64,000 bases of DNA. Source: an uncultured Amylibacter sp. Lineage in GTDB: Bacteria; Pseudomonadota; Alphaproteobacteria; Rhodobacterales; Rhodobacteraceae. The notes under the pieces were generated by a model. The model was not told the origin of the DNA. It ran no database searches and was given only the letters and a program-made list of their open reading frames with translations. Below are positions 1 to 8,762 of the stretch, piece by piece (the first letter of the stretch is position 1; each line of letters opens with the position of its first letter). The translations under genes were made by a program, and so were the position numbers. The DNA lies in contig OX044354.1 in NCBI GenBank assembly GCA_943846615.1, positions 934,359-998,358 of the forward strand, written 5' to 3'.

Positions 1-65
1 ACTCTAGAACACTAAGGGGCTTCGAATCCCTTGCGATTTGGCCCTAAGACGATCAGGAGATCGAA

Positions 66-200
66 ATGAAACGTACATACCAACCATCTAATTTGGTTCG
101 CAAACGCCGCCACGGCTTCCGCTCTCGCATGGCTACTAAGAATGGCCGCAAGATCCTAAACCGTCGTCGCGTCCAAGGCCGTAAGAGCCTTTCTGCGTAA
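66..200 (+). CDS. rpmH: 50S ribosomal protein L34
   Basis: This 44-residue, strongly basic protein begins [19 protein letters not shown] and ends in the usual R/K-rich tail, which is the full-length L34 pattern. L34 is a structural protein of the large ribosomal subunit. The ATG follows an AGGAGA ribosome-binding site at 54-59. It lies 24 bases upstream of rnpA, the near-universal rpmH-rnpA pair, and the two are probably co-transcribed. A short inverted repeat in the leader (about 14-32) is visible, but the promoter is outside or at the very edge of the window. Confidence 0.97.
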   Translation: MKRTYQPSNLVRKRRHGFRSRMATKNGRKILNRRRVQGRKSLSA

Positions 201-224
201 GACACTCCCATTAGGGAATTGATT

Positions 225-626
225 ATGAAACCGCCGGAGGCGACATCAAGCACCCCACAGGGCGCTGGTGCAACGCCACCGGCGGTTTCCGTTTGTCTGG
301 TGACAATTACCGAACGCGCTGATTTTATCAAAGCATCCCGTGCAAAACGCTGGGGCGTAAAGGGCTTCTTGATACAGGCCCGCAACCGCAATGATGGCAC
401 CGACACCATCCGCATCGGCTTCACATGTTCCAAAAAGGTCGGCAACGCCGTCGCACGAAACCGCGCCAAACGCCGCCTGCGCGAAATCGCGCGGCTGGGA
501 TTGGGGCAACGTGCCCGTGCGGGCTGGGATTACGTGTTAATCGGCAAACGCGATGTCACCGCCTCGCGCGATTTCACGGATTTACAGGGCGATTTGAAAT
601 ATGCTCTGAAAAAGGTGCATGAATGA
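225..626 (+). CDS. rnpA: Ribonuclease P protein component
   Basis: This is the protein subunit of RNase P, which helps the catalytic RNA cleave 5' leaders from tRNA precursors. The signature [20 protein letters not shown] lies at about residues 66-85 and contains the RNR RNA-binding motif. The protein has 133 residues with a roughly 20-residue Pro/Ala/Thr-rich N-terminal extension. I chose the ATG at 225 over a TTG at 219. The gene overlaps yidD by four bases (ATGA), so the two are translationally coupled. Order rpmH-rnpA-yidD supports the call. Confidence 0.95.
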   Translation: MKPPEATSSTPQGAGATPPAVSVCLVTITERADFIKASRAKRWGVKGFLIQARNRNDGTDTIRIGFTCSKKVGNAVARNRAKRRLREIARLGLGQRARAGWDYVLIGKRDVTASRDFTDLQGDLKYALKKVHE

Positions 627-844
627 CCCCCCTCGCCCATATCTTCGCCCTACCCGTGCGCGCATACCGTTTGATCTTCAGCCCATGGGTTGGCTTCAAC
701 TGTCGTTACCACCCAACCTGTTCTGCATACGCATTAGAAGCATTACAAAAACACGGTGGCATTAAGGGATCATGGCTGGCCGCACGCCGCATCGCTCGGT
801 GTCATCCGTGGGGCAAATCTGGGATTGATAACGTTCCCGACTAG
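623..844 (+). CDS. yidD: Membrane protein insertion efficiency factor YidD
   Basis: This small 73-residue protein assists YidC-dependent insertion of inner-membrane proteins. It shows the family core: the [19 protein letters not shown] stretch (about residues 19-37), a GxxG region, then RCHPWG near residue 66. The conserved cysteines of the CRYxPTCS and RCHP motifs are all present. It starts inside the rnpA stop codon. YidC itself is encoded about 6 kb downstream rather than immediately next to it, with unrelated genes between. Confidence 0.94.
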   Translation: MTPLAHIFALPVRAYRLIFSPWVGFNCRYHPTCSAYALEALQKHGGIKGSWLAARRIARCHPWGKSGIDNVPD

Positions 845-858
845 GCTATGGTTTTCGC

Positions 859-1386
859 ATGCACCAAAAGAAACCCCTCTACCGCAAAGTAAACACCAAA
901 ACCCACGGTGTACGTCATAATTCTGGCGGCAAAGCAAAATGGGATCGAAATACCAAGGACAGCCGCAAAAAAGGCGGATCAAAGCAATCCATGGGCGGAC
1001 GTAAGCAAAGAGGCCTAGACTACACGCCACTTTATAAATTTTTGATATCGCGTGTTGGTCACGATTGGGATGAAACGTATAGCGAAGCTAAATCACGTTT
1101 GGACAGAGAAGGTGCAGAAAAAGCTATCTTTTGGATTATCCCACAAGATGAACTAGAACCACGACCGCTTATCCGGACTGGCGAGAGCAGTTACTACAGT
1201 GGATTATTCATCGACGATGACAACATTTTACAACGCATCGACCCTGACATGACGATTGATGATCTCTTCCCCAGCTGCAATTGTTGCACACATACTTTCA
1301 ACGGTAACGTCTATACCAACAAGCATCCAGGATATGAACTCCCTGTTACGGATGCCACTTCAGATGCGATGAAGCCAAAAGACTAG
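859..1386 (+). CDS. Conserved hypothetical protein with basic N-terminal tail
   Basis: This 175-residue protein has no function I can assign. Residues 1-52 are Lys/Arg/Gly/Asn-rich and look disordered or nucleic-acid binding. Residues from about 54 form a globular part with DYTPLYKFLISRVGHDWDE, an acidic FIDDDN stretch and a C-terminal SCNCCTHTFNG cysteine cluster. The globular part resembles a widespread family of small uncharacterised bacterial proteins that start with a YTPL(F/Y)xFLxSxVGxDWD motif. The basic tail seems an addition. The ribosome-binding site is weak; the ATG 14 bases after yidD is the first in frame. Confidence 0.72.
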   Translation: MHQKKPLYRKVNTKTHGVRHNSGGKAKWDRNTKDSRKKGGSKQSMGGRKQRGLDYTPLYKFLISRVGHDWDETYSEAKSRLDREGAEKAIFWIIPQDELEPRPLIRTGESSYYSGLFIDDDNILQRIDPDMTIDDLFPSCNCCTHTFNGNVYTNKHPGYELPVTDATSDAMKPKD

Positions 1387-1440
1387 CCCATGTCGCTTTT
1401 ACGATAGCCTCCCTCCGCATCCCATCATAAAAACACATCA

Positions 1441-1518
1441 CAGACGATGGCGTCGTCTGATTCTCATCTTTATGTCCTGAACGCCCGGACATTTCGTTGG
1501 GGATGTTCTTGTATCCCC
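1441..1518 (+). promoter_or_regulatory. Three consecutive hairpins in the creatinase leader
   Basis: Three inverted repeats stand in line upstream of the creatinase start. The first is a perfect 7-bp stem at 1441-1447/1453-1459, the second a 5-bp stem at 1473-1477/1487-1491, and the third a 6-bp stem at 1499-1504/1513-1518. The third ends 11 bases before the CGGAGGA ribosome-binding site region. The first may serve as a weak terminator for the gene before, although its T-run is poor. The other two could be leader regulation. No known riboswitch consensus was recognised. Confidence 0.35.
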
Positions 1519-1534
1519 ATTATCGGAGGATACG

Positions 1535-2758
1535 ATGGAAACAACACTCTCAACCCGCGCGGTTTTTTACACGTTCGAAAACGGTGAAAAACCACCCCTA
1601 CAATTTGCCCAATCCGAATATGATGCCCGCCTGAACGGCTTGCGTAAAATCATGACGGACAAAGGATTGGAAGCGGTGGTTCTAACATCCATGCACTGCG
1701 TTTCATATTACACGGGCTTCACCTATTGCTCATTCGGCCGCCCATACGCATGTGTCGTAACGCACGATCGCGCCCTTACCGTTTCCGCTGGCATCGACGG
1801 CGGCCAACCTGCACGTCAATCAGCAACGGACAACGTGATCTATTCCGACTGGAAACGTGATAACTTCTGGCGTGCCGTAAAAAACTGTGTCGGGAACGCT
1901 GGTGCAATCGGTATGGAAGGCGACCATTTGACGATGGTGCAACAGGCCAAAATGACTGATTTCTTGGAGCCACTAAAAACTGAGGACATAGCCCCCGCAT
2001 CCATGCAACAGCGCATGATCAAATCAAACGCCGAACTGGACTTAATCCGCGAAGGTGCACGTGTCGCCGACGTCGGCGGTTTCGCCATCCGTGATGCTAT
2101 CCGTGTGGGTGCACGTGAAATCGACATCGCCATGGCGGGTCGTGATGCAATGGAATTGGAAATCGCAAAATCTTTCCCAAACTCGGAACTACGTGACACT
2201 TGGGTGTGGTTCCAATCCGGCGTCAACACCGACGGCGCACATAACCCTGTCACATCGCGCAAATTGGAACACGGCGATATCCTATCCCTGAACACATTCC
2301 CAATGATCTCTGGTTACTACACCGCGCTGGAACGCACATTGTTCATCGGCGAACCAAACAAAGAGAGCCTGCGCGTTTGGGAAGCAAACGTCCAAGCCCA
2401 CGAATTGGGGATTTCCTTGATCAAAGAGGGCGCCACATGCTCAGGCATTACGCTTGAAATAAACGCCCTGTTCGAACGCCACAACCTGCTACAATATCGC
2501 AGCTTCGGCTACGGCCACTCCTTTGGTGTACTGTCCCACTACTATGGCCGCGAGGCAGGATTGGAACTCCGCGAGGATATCGACACAGAGCTAACATCCC
2601 ACATGGTTGTTTCGATGGAACCAATGGTGACATTGCCAGATACCGATCCAGCACGCGGTGGTTACCGCGAACATGACATCCTAATCTTGCAAGACGGTAA
2701 CGTCGAAAACATCACCAAATTCCCATACGGGCCTGAACATAACATTATTGTGGCTTGA
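1535..2758 (+). CDS. Creatinase (creatine amidinohydrolase)
   Basis: This enzyme hydrolyses creatine to sarcosine and urea (EC 3.5.3.3) and has a pita-bread fold. The 407-residue length matches characterised Pseudomonas enzymes. Substrate and catalytic positions line up with an offset of four: SFGRPYA near residue 66, SGVNTDGAHNPVT with the catalytic His236, Glu266 in YYTALERTLF, GHSFGVLSHYYGRE with Arg339, and Glu362 in VVSMEPM. A clear GGAGGA precedes the ATG. No sarcosine oxidase, creatininase or transporter gene is next to it, so it appears to be a stand-alone catabolic gene. Some related M24-like enzymes are annotated as peptidases, but these active-site residues favour creatinase. Confidence 0.92.
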   Translation: METTLSTRAVFYTFENGEKPPLQFAQSEYDARLNGLRKIMTDKGLEAVVLTSMHCVSYYTGFTYCSFGRPYACVVTHDRALTVSAGIDGGQPARQSATDNVIYSDWKRDNFWRAVKNCVGNAGAIGMEGDHLTMVQQAKMTDFLEPLKTEDIAPASMQQRMIKSNAELDLIREGARVADVGGFAIRDAIRVGAREIDIAMAGRDAMELEIAKSFPNSELRDTWVWFQSGVNTDGAHNPVTSRKLEHGDILSLNTFPMISGYYTALERTLFIGEPNKESLRVWEANVQAHELGISLIKEGATCSGITLEINALFERHNLLQYRSFGYGHSFGVLSHYYGREAGLELREDIDTELTSHMVVSMEPMVTLPDTDPARGGYREHDILILQDGNVENITKFPYGPEHNIIVA

Positions 2759-2809
2759 TAATAAAAACACGTACGCCCTATGCTGTGAAAACACTGGGGC
2801 GTGCGTTTT

Positions 2810-4045
2810 ATGCTTAAATATTTCAAAAAATCTCCCGTTGGCGCGACAATAGGTTTACTTGTCTTCGCCATCCTTGGTGGAATAGCGATTTACATCCTGT
2901 TCAACACGACCCGCGCTGTGCTAACCTTTGATGCCCAAGATGCCGTCGTCACCGAATGCCATGGCTCTTGGGGTTACACCAACGCCAAGAAAAATCCACG
3001 TCGCCGCACCTACAGTTACGCCCCTATCGCAACAACAGATGGCGGCGAAAAGGCACGCGGTTTCAAACGCCTTTCGCGTAAATCTTGGTGCGAACGCCTG
3101 ATCGGTAGCCAAGTCACCATTTACATAAACCCTGATCCCAAAGGCAAAAACGTCTACGGTGGTTTCTTAGATTTCTGGCTGTTCCCCGCGATCATTCTGA
3201 TTGTCGCGGGTGTAGCATTGGGCCGCAAACGTGGCGCCTATATCGCGGTGACCGGCACCTCAATTTGCGCGGCTCTGATCGCCTACGAATTTTCTGCATT
3301 CGGAATGAATGCAAAACCCGAAAGCGAACTTCTAACGCCAACAGGTAAATTTCAGGCATGTATCAACAAACACATGTCAGACGAAGGCGTGACCCGTACA
3401 TCTGAACTAAAAGAGCTGTTGTGCTACATGCCCACCGACCTAGATGCTTTATGGGATATGTACAGCCTTGAAACCCTGCGCATAACAGAGGTCGACTTGC
3501 AAAATCTCGACACCTTGCCAAACTTTCCAAACCTCAAGAATCTATCGCTGGCGCGCATCCCAAACCTGTCGAATTTCGACGGCCTATCCAAGTTTCCAAA
3601 GATGGAAACCATGCTATTGCATGATCTTGCTTTTAACAGCATCAATGACATCCCCAACCTAACGAACCTTCACGAATTAAAAATCTGGGGAAACAAAACC
3701 CTGACGAATCTGGATGGTATTCAACGATTCACAGACCTGCGGGAACTTGAAATCGATCGCAACGCGATTTCCGATATTTCGGCAATCGCTAATCTTGATC
3801 ACCTTGTGGTTTTCATGGGTAAAAGCGAGCCTTTCACAGATATCTCTGCACTGGTGAACAAACCCGCCCTGCGCGCCGCACGTTTCAGCAATACAATGGT
3901 CACTGATTTCACACCACTGCACGGCCTACCAAAACTGCTCTACACAGGTGCAACAGGCAAAAGTGTGCCCTGCGCGGAAATGGAAAAGTTACGGAACAAC
4001 CTGCTCCGCAAGCCCGTCATGTGGTTGCCAAAACATTGCAAATAG
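2810..4045 (+). CDS. Membrane-anchored protein: DUF3592-like domain plus leucine-rich repeats
   Basis: The 411-residue product begins with a membrane segment (about 11-32). A DUF3592-like extracytoplasmic region follows (about 38-118), ending in the typical VTIYINPDPKG. Two more membrane segments lie at about 121-138 and 142-161. From about 205 to 385 there are irregular 21-23-residue leucine-rich repeats of the SDS22/internalin type (LxNLxxLxxFPxL...). The basic residues at the N-terminus and between segments 2 and 3 place the repeats in the periplasm, where they could bind a protein partner. I chose the ATG at 2810; a GTG at 2801 is in frame but too close to the GGGG. The function is unknown. 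It is convergent with the EamA gene, with no gap. Confidence 0.75.
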   Translation: MLKYFKKSPVGATIGLLVFAILGGIAIYILFNTTRAVLTFDAQDAVVTECHGSWGYTNAKKNPRRRTYSYAPIATTDGGEKARGFKRLSRKSWCERLIGSQVTIYINPDPKGKNVYGGFLDFWLFPAIILIVAGVALGRKRGAYIAVTGTSICAALIAYEFSAFGMNAKPESELLTPTGKFQACINKHMSDEGVTRTSELKELLCYMPTDLDALWDMYSLETLRITEVDLQNLDTLPNFPNLKNLSLARIPNLSNFDGLSKFPKMETMLLHDLAFNSINDIPNLTNLHELKIWGNKTLTNLDGIQRFTDLRELEIDRNAISDISAIANLDHLVVFMGKSEPFTDISALVNKPALRAARFSNTMVTDFTPLHGLPKLLYTGATGKSVPCAEMEKLRNNLLRKPVMWLPKHCK

Positions 4046-4915
4046 TCAGGCCTCCCGCGCCGCAACCCTCTCGCGCCAAACAGTGAAAATGCCCATACCG
4101 ATTACGATAGCCGCGCCGATCAATGTCCACATGTCGGGGCGTTCCTGAAACACAACAAATCCAACGATCAACGAAAAGACCAACCGCATATACCGAAACG
4201 GCATAATCGCCGACGTCTCGCCGGTACGCATTGCGGTCACGATACCGTAATACCCCACAACGCCCGCAAATATCGCACCCGTCATCATCATAACATGCCA
4301 ACTGTCCAACATCACAAACGTATCACCGCGAAACAGCATCACCGCCGTCCCCGCCACAATCAACGCCAAATACGCCTGAAACGACACAATCGTTGCGGGT
4401 GTGTCCACGGGCAATCCGCGCGTAATCAAATCACGCGTCGCCACGCCGACAACCGCCAATAAAACCAAAACAACATTAGGATCAAACCCACTCATCCCTG
4501 GGCGAATAATAATCAACACGCCAATAAACCCACCAACAATCGCGGCCCAACGCCGCCAACCAACAGCCTCGCCCAAAAACAGCGCCGCCCCCATGGTGAT
4601 CGCCAACGGCGTCACCTGAAATACGGCCGCCACGGTCGACAACTCCACCAAAGCTAAGGCGCTCACAAATGCAACGCCACTCATCGCCTCCATAAACCCG
4701 CGCGCATAAAACGCAGGCGCCCAATGGCGACGTTCAAAAATCACATGCCCTTTGGATTTCGCCATTGCGGCAAACACAATGCCCGCACCAATGCCCAAAC
4801 AGACCAAAATCTGCCCCAACGACACCCCACCAGACATTTTCTTGATAAATGTATCTTCCAAGGTAAAGCCAAGCATGGCTACCAACATCAACACAATCGC
4901 GCGGAAATTGTTCAT
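4046..4915 (-). CDS. EamA/DMT-superfamily membrane transporter
   Basis: The 289-residue hydrophobic protein has about ten predicted membrane segments arranged as two repeats of a five-helix EamA unit, for example WRRWAAIVGGFIGVLIIIRPG near the middle. Members export metabolites such as amino acids or nucleotides across the inner membrane; the substrate here cannot be told. The open frame extends upstream to 5056, but I chose the ATG at 4915 because the first helix (NNFRAIVLMLVAMLGF) begins there. The gene is divergent from ttcA and its stop abuts the LRR gene. Confidence 0.88.
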   Translation of the reverse strand: MNNFRAIVLMLVAMLGFTLEDTFIKKMSGGVSLGQILVCLGIGAGIVFAAMAKSKGHVIFERRHWAPAFYARGFMEAMSGVAFVSALALVELSTVAAVFQVTPLAITMGAALFLGEAVGWRRWAAIVGGFIGVLIIIRPGMSGFDPNVVLVLLAVVGVATRDLITRGLPVDTPATIVSFQAYLALIVAGTAVMLFRGDTFVMLDSWHVMMMTGAIFAGVVGYYGIVTAMRTGETSAIMPFRYMRLVFSLIVGFVVFQERPDMWTLIGAAIVIGMGIFTVWRERVAAREA

Positions 4916-5059
4916 ATTATTTCTTTCGGAGGTTCCAACATCATCCAAACGCGTTTCCCCGAAAACAAGCAACCAATTTCTCAGTTTTCGCGATGATACT
5001 TTGTTCCAAATCCCATAAAAGTCTTTGATGAAACCAACCCAACCCGCTATAGCCACCCC

Positions 5060-5902
5060 ATGCTAGACGAACCCACAGAAATCCATCCCTTATTCGAAGG
5101 TGCCCCCAGCACCACCGAATTCAAGAAATTGCGCAAACGCATCATCCGCCAAACGCGCGAAGCGGTTGAACAATACGGCATGATTGAACGTGGCAAAAAA
5201 TGGCTTGTCTGCCTATCAGGCGGCAAGGACAGCTATACTCTGCTGGCCGCACTTACAGAATTACAATGGCGTGGATTGTTACCTGTGGAAATTCTCGTCT
5301 GTAACCTTGACCAAGGCCAACCAAACTTCCCTGCCACTGTCCTGCCTGAGTTCTTGGAAAAAATGGGCGTGCCAAACCGGATCGAATACCAAGACACCTA
5401 TTCCATCGTGGTCGACAAAGTGCCCGAAGGCCGCACATTCTGCGCAATGTGTTCGCGCCTTCGCCGCGGCAACCTCTACCGCGTCGCCCGCGAGGAAGGC
5501 TGTTCCGCCGTTGTTCTTGGCCATCACCGCGATGACATGTTGGAAACATTCTTCATGAACCTGTTCCACGGCGGCCGCTTGGCAACAATGCCCCCCAAAT
5601 TGGTCAACGACGAAGGCGATCTGTTCGTGTTACGCCCTCTTGCCCATGTTGCCGAGGTTGATTGTGAAAAATTCGCCACCGCAATGAATTACCCAATCAT
5701 CCCCTGCGATCTCTGCGGCTCTCAGGACGGTCTACAACGCCAACAAGTCAAAGCGATTCTTGACGGATGGGAAGCATCGTCACCCGGTCGTCGCCAAGTT
5801 TTGTTTAAATCCCTGACAAACGCACGCCCCAGCCATTTATTGGATGAAAAACTGTTCGATTTCGCGGGCCTGACCCGTCCAAACCCAGCAGAAGACCATT
5901 AA
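5060..5902 (+). CDS. ttcA: tRNA 2-thiocytidine(32) synthetase
   Basis: TtcA is an ATP-dependent, 4Fe-4S-containing enzyme that thiolates cytidine 32 in certain tRNAs. The PP-loop [10 protein letters not shown] sits at about residues 54-63. The two cluster-binding pairs are CAMC (about 131-134) and CDLC (about 219-222). [16 protein letters not shown] is also typical. At 280 residues it is full length. The start is the first ATG after the divergent EamA gene; the ribosome-binding site is weak. It is monocistronic by spacing. Confidence 0.95.
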   Translation: MLDEPTEIHPLFEGAPSTTEFKKLRKRIIRQTREAVEQYGMIERGKKWLVCLSGGKDSYTLLAALTELQWRGLLPVEILVCNLDQGQPNFPATVLPEFLEKMGVPNRIEYQDTYSIVVDKVPEGRTFCAMCSRLRRGNLYRVAREEGCSAVVLGHHRDDMLETFFMNLFHGGRLATMPPKLVNDEGDLFVLRPLAHVAEVDCEKFATAMNYPIIPCDLCGSQDGLQRQQVKAILDGWEASSPGRRQVLFKSLTNARPSHLLDEKLFDFAGLTRPNPAEDH

Positions 5903-5984
5903 TCACATCAAACGTGACAAATCTCACTGACTTCTCTCACAGATTCAACACCATAATGGGTTTTGGATACTGGGGAATATTGAA

Positions 5985-6824
5985 ATGTCACAGAAACCAC
6001 GTCTTTTTGAAAAAGGCGCCGACAGGTATCAACCTGACACACAGGCAATCGCTCAATATTCAAACTATAAGCTAAACCAAAACTTCCTCGCCCGATGTGT
6101 CGGCCTTGTCGCCATTGGCCTCCCCCTGTTGATGTTGACCAGCTTATTCGTCGAAGGCGCATGTATGCGTGCCTCCGTCAGCCATTTTTACTACGAGGTC
6201 TTCTACGGCGACCTTTTCGTTGGCGCGATGTTCTTCATTGGTACATTCCTTTTGGCCTACCGCGGCGAAACACGCGCCGAAAACGGACTGGCAACCGCCG
6301 CAGGAATTGGCGCATTTGGTACCGCCCTTTTCCCCGCACGCGGCGATGGATGCGCAGACGGCACTTTCAGCACCCGCCTTTTCGCCTATGTCTCCGAAGA
6401 CAACGATAAACTCACCATGGAACCCTTGGTTGGCACAACTACTGAGGGCTATTTTCGCATGGTCGAACTCTCTCATATTCTGCACTCCGTCTTCGCGATC
6501 CTTTTATCGGGTTTTCTGGCTTACTACGCCTTGGCGGTTTTCACGCGCGTCATGCCCTCGCAACGCAACTCTGACGGCACTCTAAAGGCCGCAAAAAAAC
6601 GCCGCAATCTGATCTACAAATTCACAGGCTTCGCAATCATCTTTGCCATCCTCTCGATGACGGTTCAAATGACCCTAAAACTGGCGTTCCAATACGATGT
6701 CCCCTACTGGGAAACCTACAGCGGCAGCTTTATCGCCGAAATGGTCGCAATGTCCGCATTTGGCCTTGGCTGGATTGTAAAAGGCCGTGCCCTTGGCAAG
6801 GCAATCAAAGACGCAGGCGAATGA
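5985..6824 (+). CDS. Uncharacterised six-helix membrane protein
   Basis: The 279-residue protein has about six membrane segments. A SHFYYEVFYGDLFVGAMFF stretch marks helices 2-3, followed by a periplasmic-looking loop with GDGCADGTFSTR. The pattern of an S-x-x-Y-Y segment followed by D-x-FVG and an arginine-containing turn is seen in a family of uncharacterised bacterial membrane proteins (DUF998-like). No catalytic motif was found. GGGGAATATT before the ATG supports the start. It sits between ttcA and yidC, and nothing in the neighbourhood suggests a job. Confidence 0.7.
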   Translation: MSQKPRLFEKGADRYQPDTQAIAQYSNYKLNQNFLARCVGLVAIGLPLLMLTSLFVEGACMRASVSHFYYEVFYGDLFVGAMFFIGTFLLAYRGETRAENGLATAAGIGAFGTALFPARGDGCADGTFSTRLFAYVSEDNDKLTMEPLVGTTTEGYFRMVELSHILHSVFAILLSGFLAYYALAVFTRVMPSQRNSDGTLKAAKKRRNLIYKFTGFAIIFAILSMTVQMTLKLAFQYDVPYWETYSGSFIAEMVAMSAFGLGWIVKGRALGKAIKDAGE

Positions 6825-6923
6825 GCTAAAATCAGCAAAGGAAAACAGGCAACGCACTTGACCTTTCGCTCCAGAGTCTATTGAACCGACCCAGATGAAA
6901 ATTCCTGTTATTTGGGCGAGAAA

Positions 6924-8762
6924 ATGCAAGACGATAACAATAAAAATATGATTTTGGCCACTGTGCTATCCATGCTGGTGCTTTTGGTGTGGTTCTACTT
7001 CTTCCCACCGGAACAAACACAGGTTCCTGTAACGGATCAAATCGCGCAAACTGACACTGGTTCTGCTGCCCTACCATCCGCCGCTGGTGATCCATCGTTG
7101 GCGCCTGCCATCGCGTCCACCCCTGCGGAAACGCGCGACGTCGCATTGGCGAAAACAGATCGCCTACCGATCAAAACAGACCGTGTCGAGGGTTCCATTT
7201 CCCTTACAGGTGCACGCATCGATGATCTGAAACTGCTGGACTACAACGTCCGTTTAAACGACCCATCTGAACGCGTAACATTGTTATCTCCTGCTGGCGG
7301 CCCCGATGCATATTACATCGTGCACGGCTTCTCTCCTGCTGGCTCACTGACTTTCGATGACGTACCAACGGCATCCACCGTTTGGGCCATCGAAAACGGA
7401 ACCACGCTAACACCATCAACACCCGTCACACTGAAATGGGACAACGGTCAGGGCATCACCTTCCGCCGCACAATTTCCATCGACGACGATTACATGTTCA
7501 ACATCACCCAAAGCGTTGAAAACAATTCTGGTAACGACGTCGCCTTGGCACCATACGGTCTGATCGCCCAAAAGGGCCCGATCAAACGCGCTGCATATGG
7601 TCGCAAAGAGAGCTCGACCGGCGGTGTTTACATCCTTCACGAAGGTATCGTTCTGCAAAACGGCGAAAACCTAGAGGAAATCGATTACAAGGACATGCCA
7701 GACGAAAACTACTCTGACCTCGAACGTGCAAACGTTAAGGTCATCGAATCGTCCAAGGCAGGCTGGATCGGTTTCACAGGCAAATACTGGATGACAACGT
7801 TGATCCCAGATAACGCAGCATTCAAAGCCGTTTCAAAATACTCCGAAACCGCTGATCGCTATCAGGCTGAAACACGTCAGGCGACGATGATTATCCCCGC
7901 TGGCCAAACAACAGAGGTGAAATCACGCCTGTTCGCAGGCGCCAAGGAGTATGACGCAATCAGATCCTACGAAAATGACACTGGCGTCACCAAATACATC
8001 GACAGCATTGACTGGGGTTTGTTCTTCTTCATCACCAAACCAATGTTCGCCTTGCTTCACTTCTTGAACGGTGTGATCGGCAACATGGGTTGGGCGATTA
8101 TCGCACTGACCTTCATCATCAAATCCCTGCTGTTCCCACTGGCTTACAAATCATTCGTGTCTATGGCACGTATGAAGGAACTTCAGCCAGAAATGGAAAA
8201 GATGAAGGAAAAGCATGGCGATGACCGTCAAGCAATGCAAAAGGCAACAATGGAACTGTATCGTTCCAAGAAGGTAAACCCAGCCGCTGGTTGTTTGCCA
8301 ATCCTATTGCAAATTCCAATCTTCTTCTCATTGTACAAGGTTATCTTTGTTACGTTGGAATTGCGCCACGCGCCATTCATCGGTTGGTTGACTGACTTGT
8401 CTGTTCCAGACCCCAGCTCACTGCTAAACCTGTTTGGCCTTATGCCATGGGGCGTTCCTGGCGCAGACAGCATCTTTGTTATCTTCTCAATCGGCATCTG
8501 GCCAATCTTGATGGGTATCACAATGTGGATGCAACAGAAACTGAACCCAGCCCCAACGGATAAAACACAGGCGGCAATCTTCGCTTGGATGCCTTGGGTC
8601 TTCATGTTCATGTTGGGCGGTTTCGCATCTGGTTTGGTGATCTACTGGGTTGCCAACAACACGCTGACCTTCCTACAGCAATACACAATCATGCGTTCAC
8701 AAGGCGTGAAACCTGATATCTTGGGTAACATCTTCAAGAGCCGCAAAAAAGAAGACGCGTAA
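6924..8762 (+). CDS. yidC: Membrane protein insertase YidC
   Basis: YidC inserts and folds inner-membrane proteins alone or with SecYEG. The 612-residue product has an N-terminal membrane segment (NMILATVLSMLVLLVWFYFF), a large periplasmic beta-domain (about 60-350) and five C-terminal helices. The typical GWAIIALTFIIKSLLFPL, CLPILLQIPIFFSLYKV and NNTLTFLQQYTIMR segments are present. The ATG at 6924 is preferred to a TTG at 6912. Its stop overlaps the start of the MOSC gene by one base (TAATG), giving a yidC-MOSC-engB chain that is common in Rhodobacterales. Confidence 0.97.
   Translation: MQDDNNKNMILATVLSMLVLLVWFYFFPPEQTQVPVTDQIAQTDTGSAALPSAAGDPSLAPAIASTPAETRDVALAKTDRLPIKTDRVEGSISLTGARIDDLKLLDYNVRLNDPSERVTLLSPAGGPDAYYIVHGFSPAGSLTFDDVPTASTVWAIENGTTLTPSTPVTLKWDNGQGITFRRTISIDDDYMFNITQSVENNSGNDVALAPYGLIAQKGPIKRAAYGRKESSTGGVYILHEGIVLQNGENLEEIDYKDMPDENYSDLERANVKVIESSKAGWIGFTGKYWMTTLIPDNAAFKAVSKYSETADRYQAETRQATMIIPAGQTTEVKSRLFAGAKEYDAIRSYENDTGVTKYIDSIDWGLFFFITKPMFALLHFLNGVIGNMGWAIIALTFIIKSLLFPLAYKSFVSMARMKELQPEMEKMKEKHGDDRQAMQKATMELYRSKKVNPAAGCLPILLQIPIFFSLYKVIFVTLELRHAPFIGWLTDLSVPDPSSLLNLFGLMPWGVPGADSIFVIFSIGIWPILMGITMWMQQKLNPAPTDKTQAAIFAWMPWVFMFMLGGFASGLVIYWVANNTLTFLQQYTIMRSQGVKPDILGNIFKSRKKEDA

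Noticed and set aside
14..32. A stem with TTCGAAT-like loop at the window start that resembles a tRNA T-arm
   Set aside because: The loop is nine bases with the wrong closing pair, and no acceptor or anticodon arms fit; more likely a leader hairpin of rpmH.
53..469. A 138-codon minus strand frame across rpmH and rnpA
   Set aside because: Opposite-strand shadow of two certain genes.
1535..2758. Call as Xaa-Pro aminopeptidase
   Set aside because: The pita-bread fold fits, but the active-site residues match creatinase and the dimetal-binding residues of M24 peptidases are not seen.
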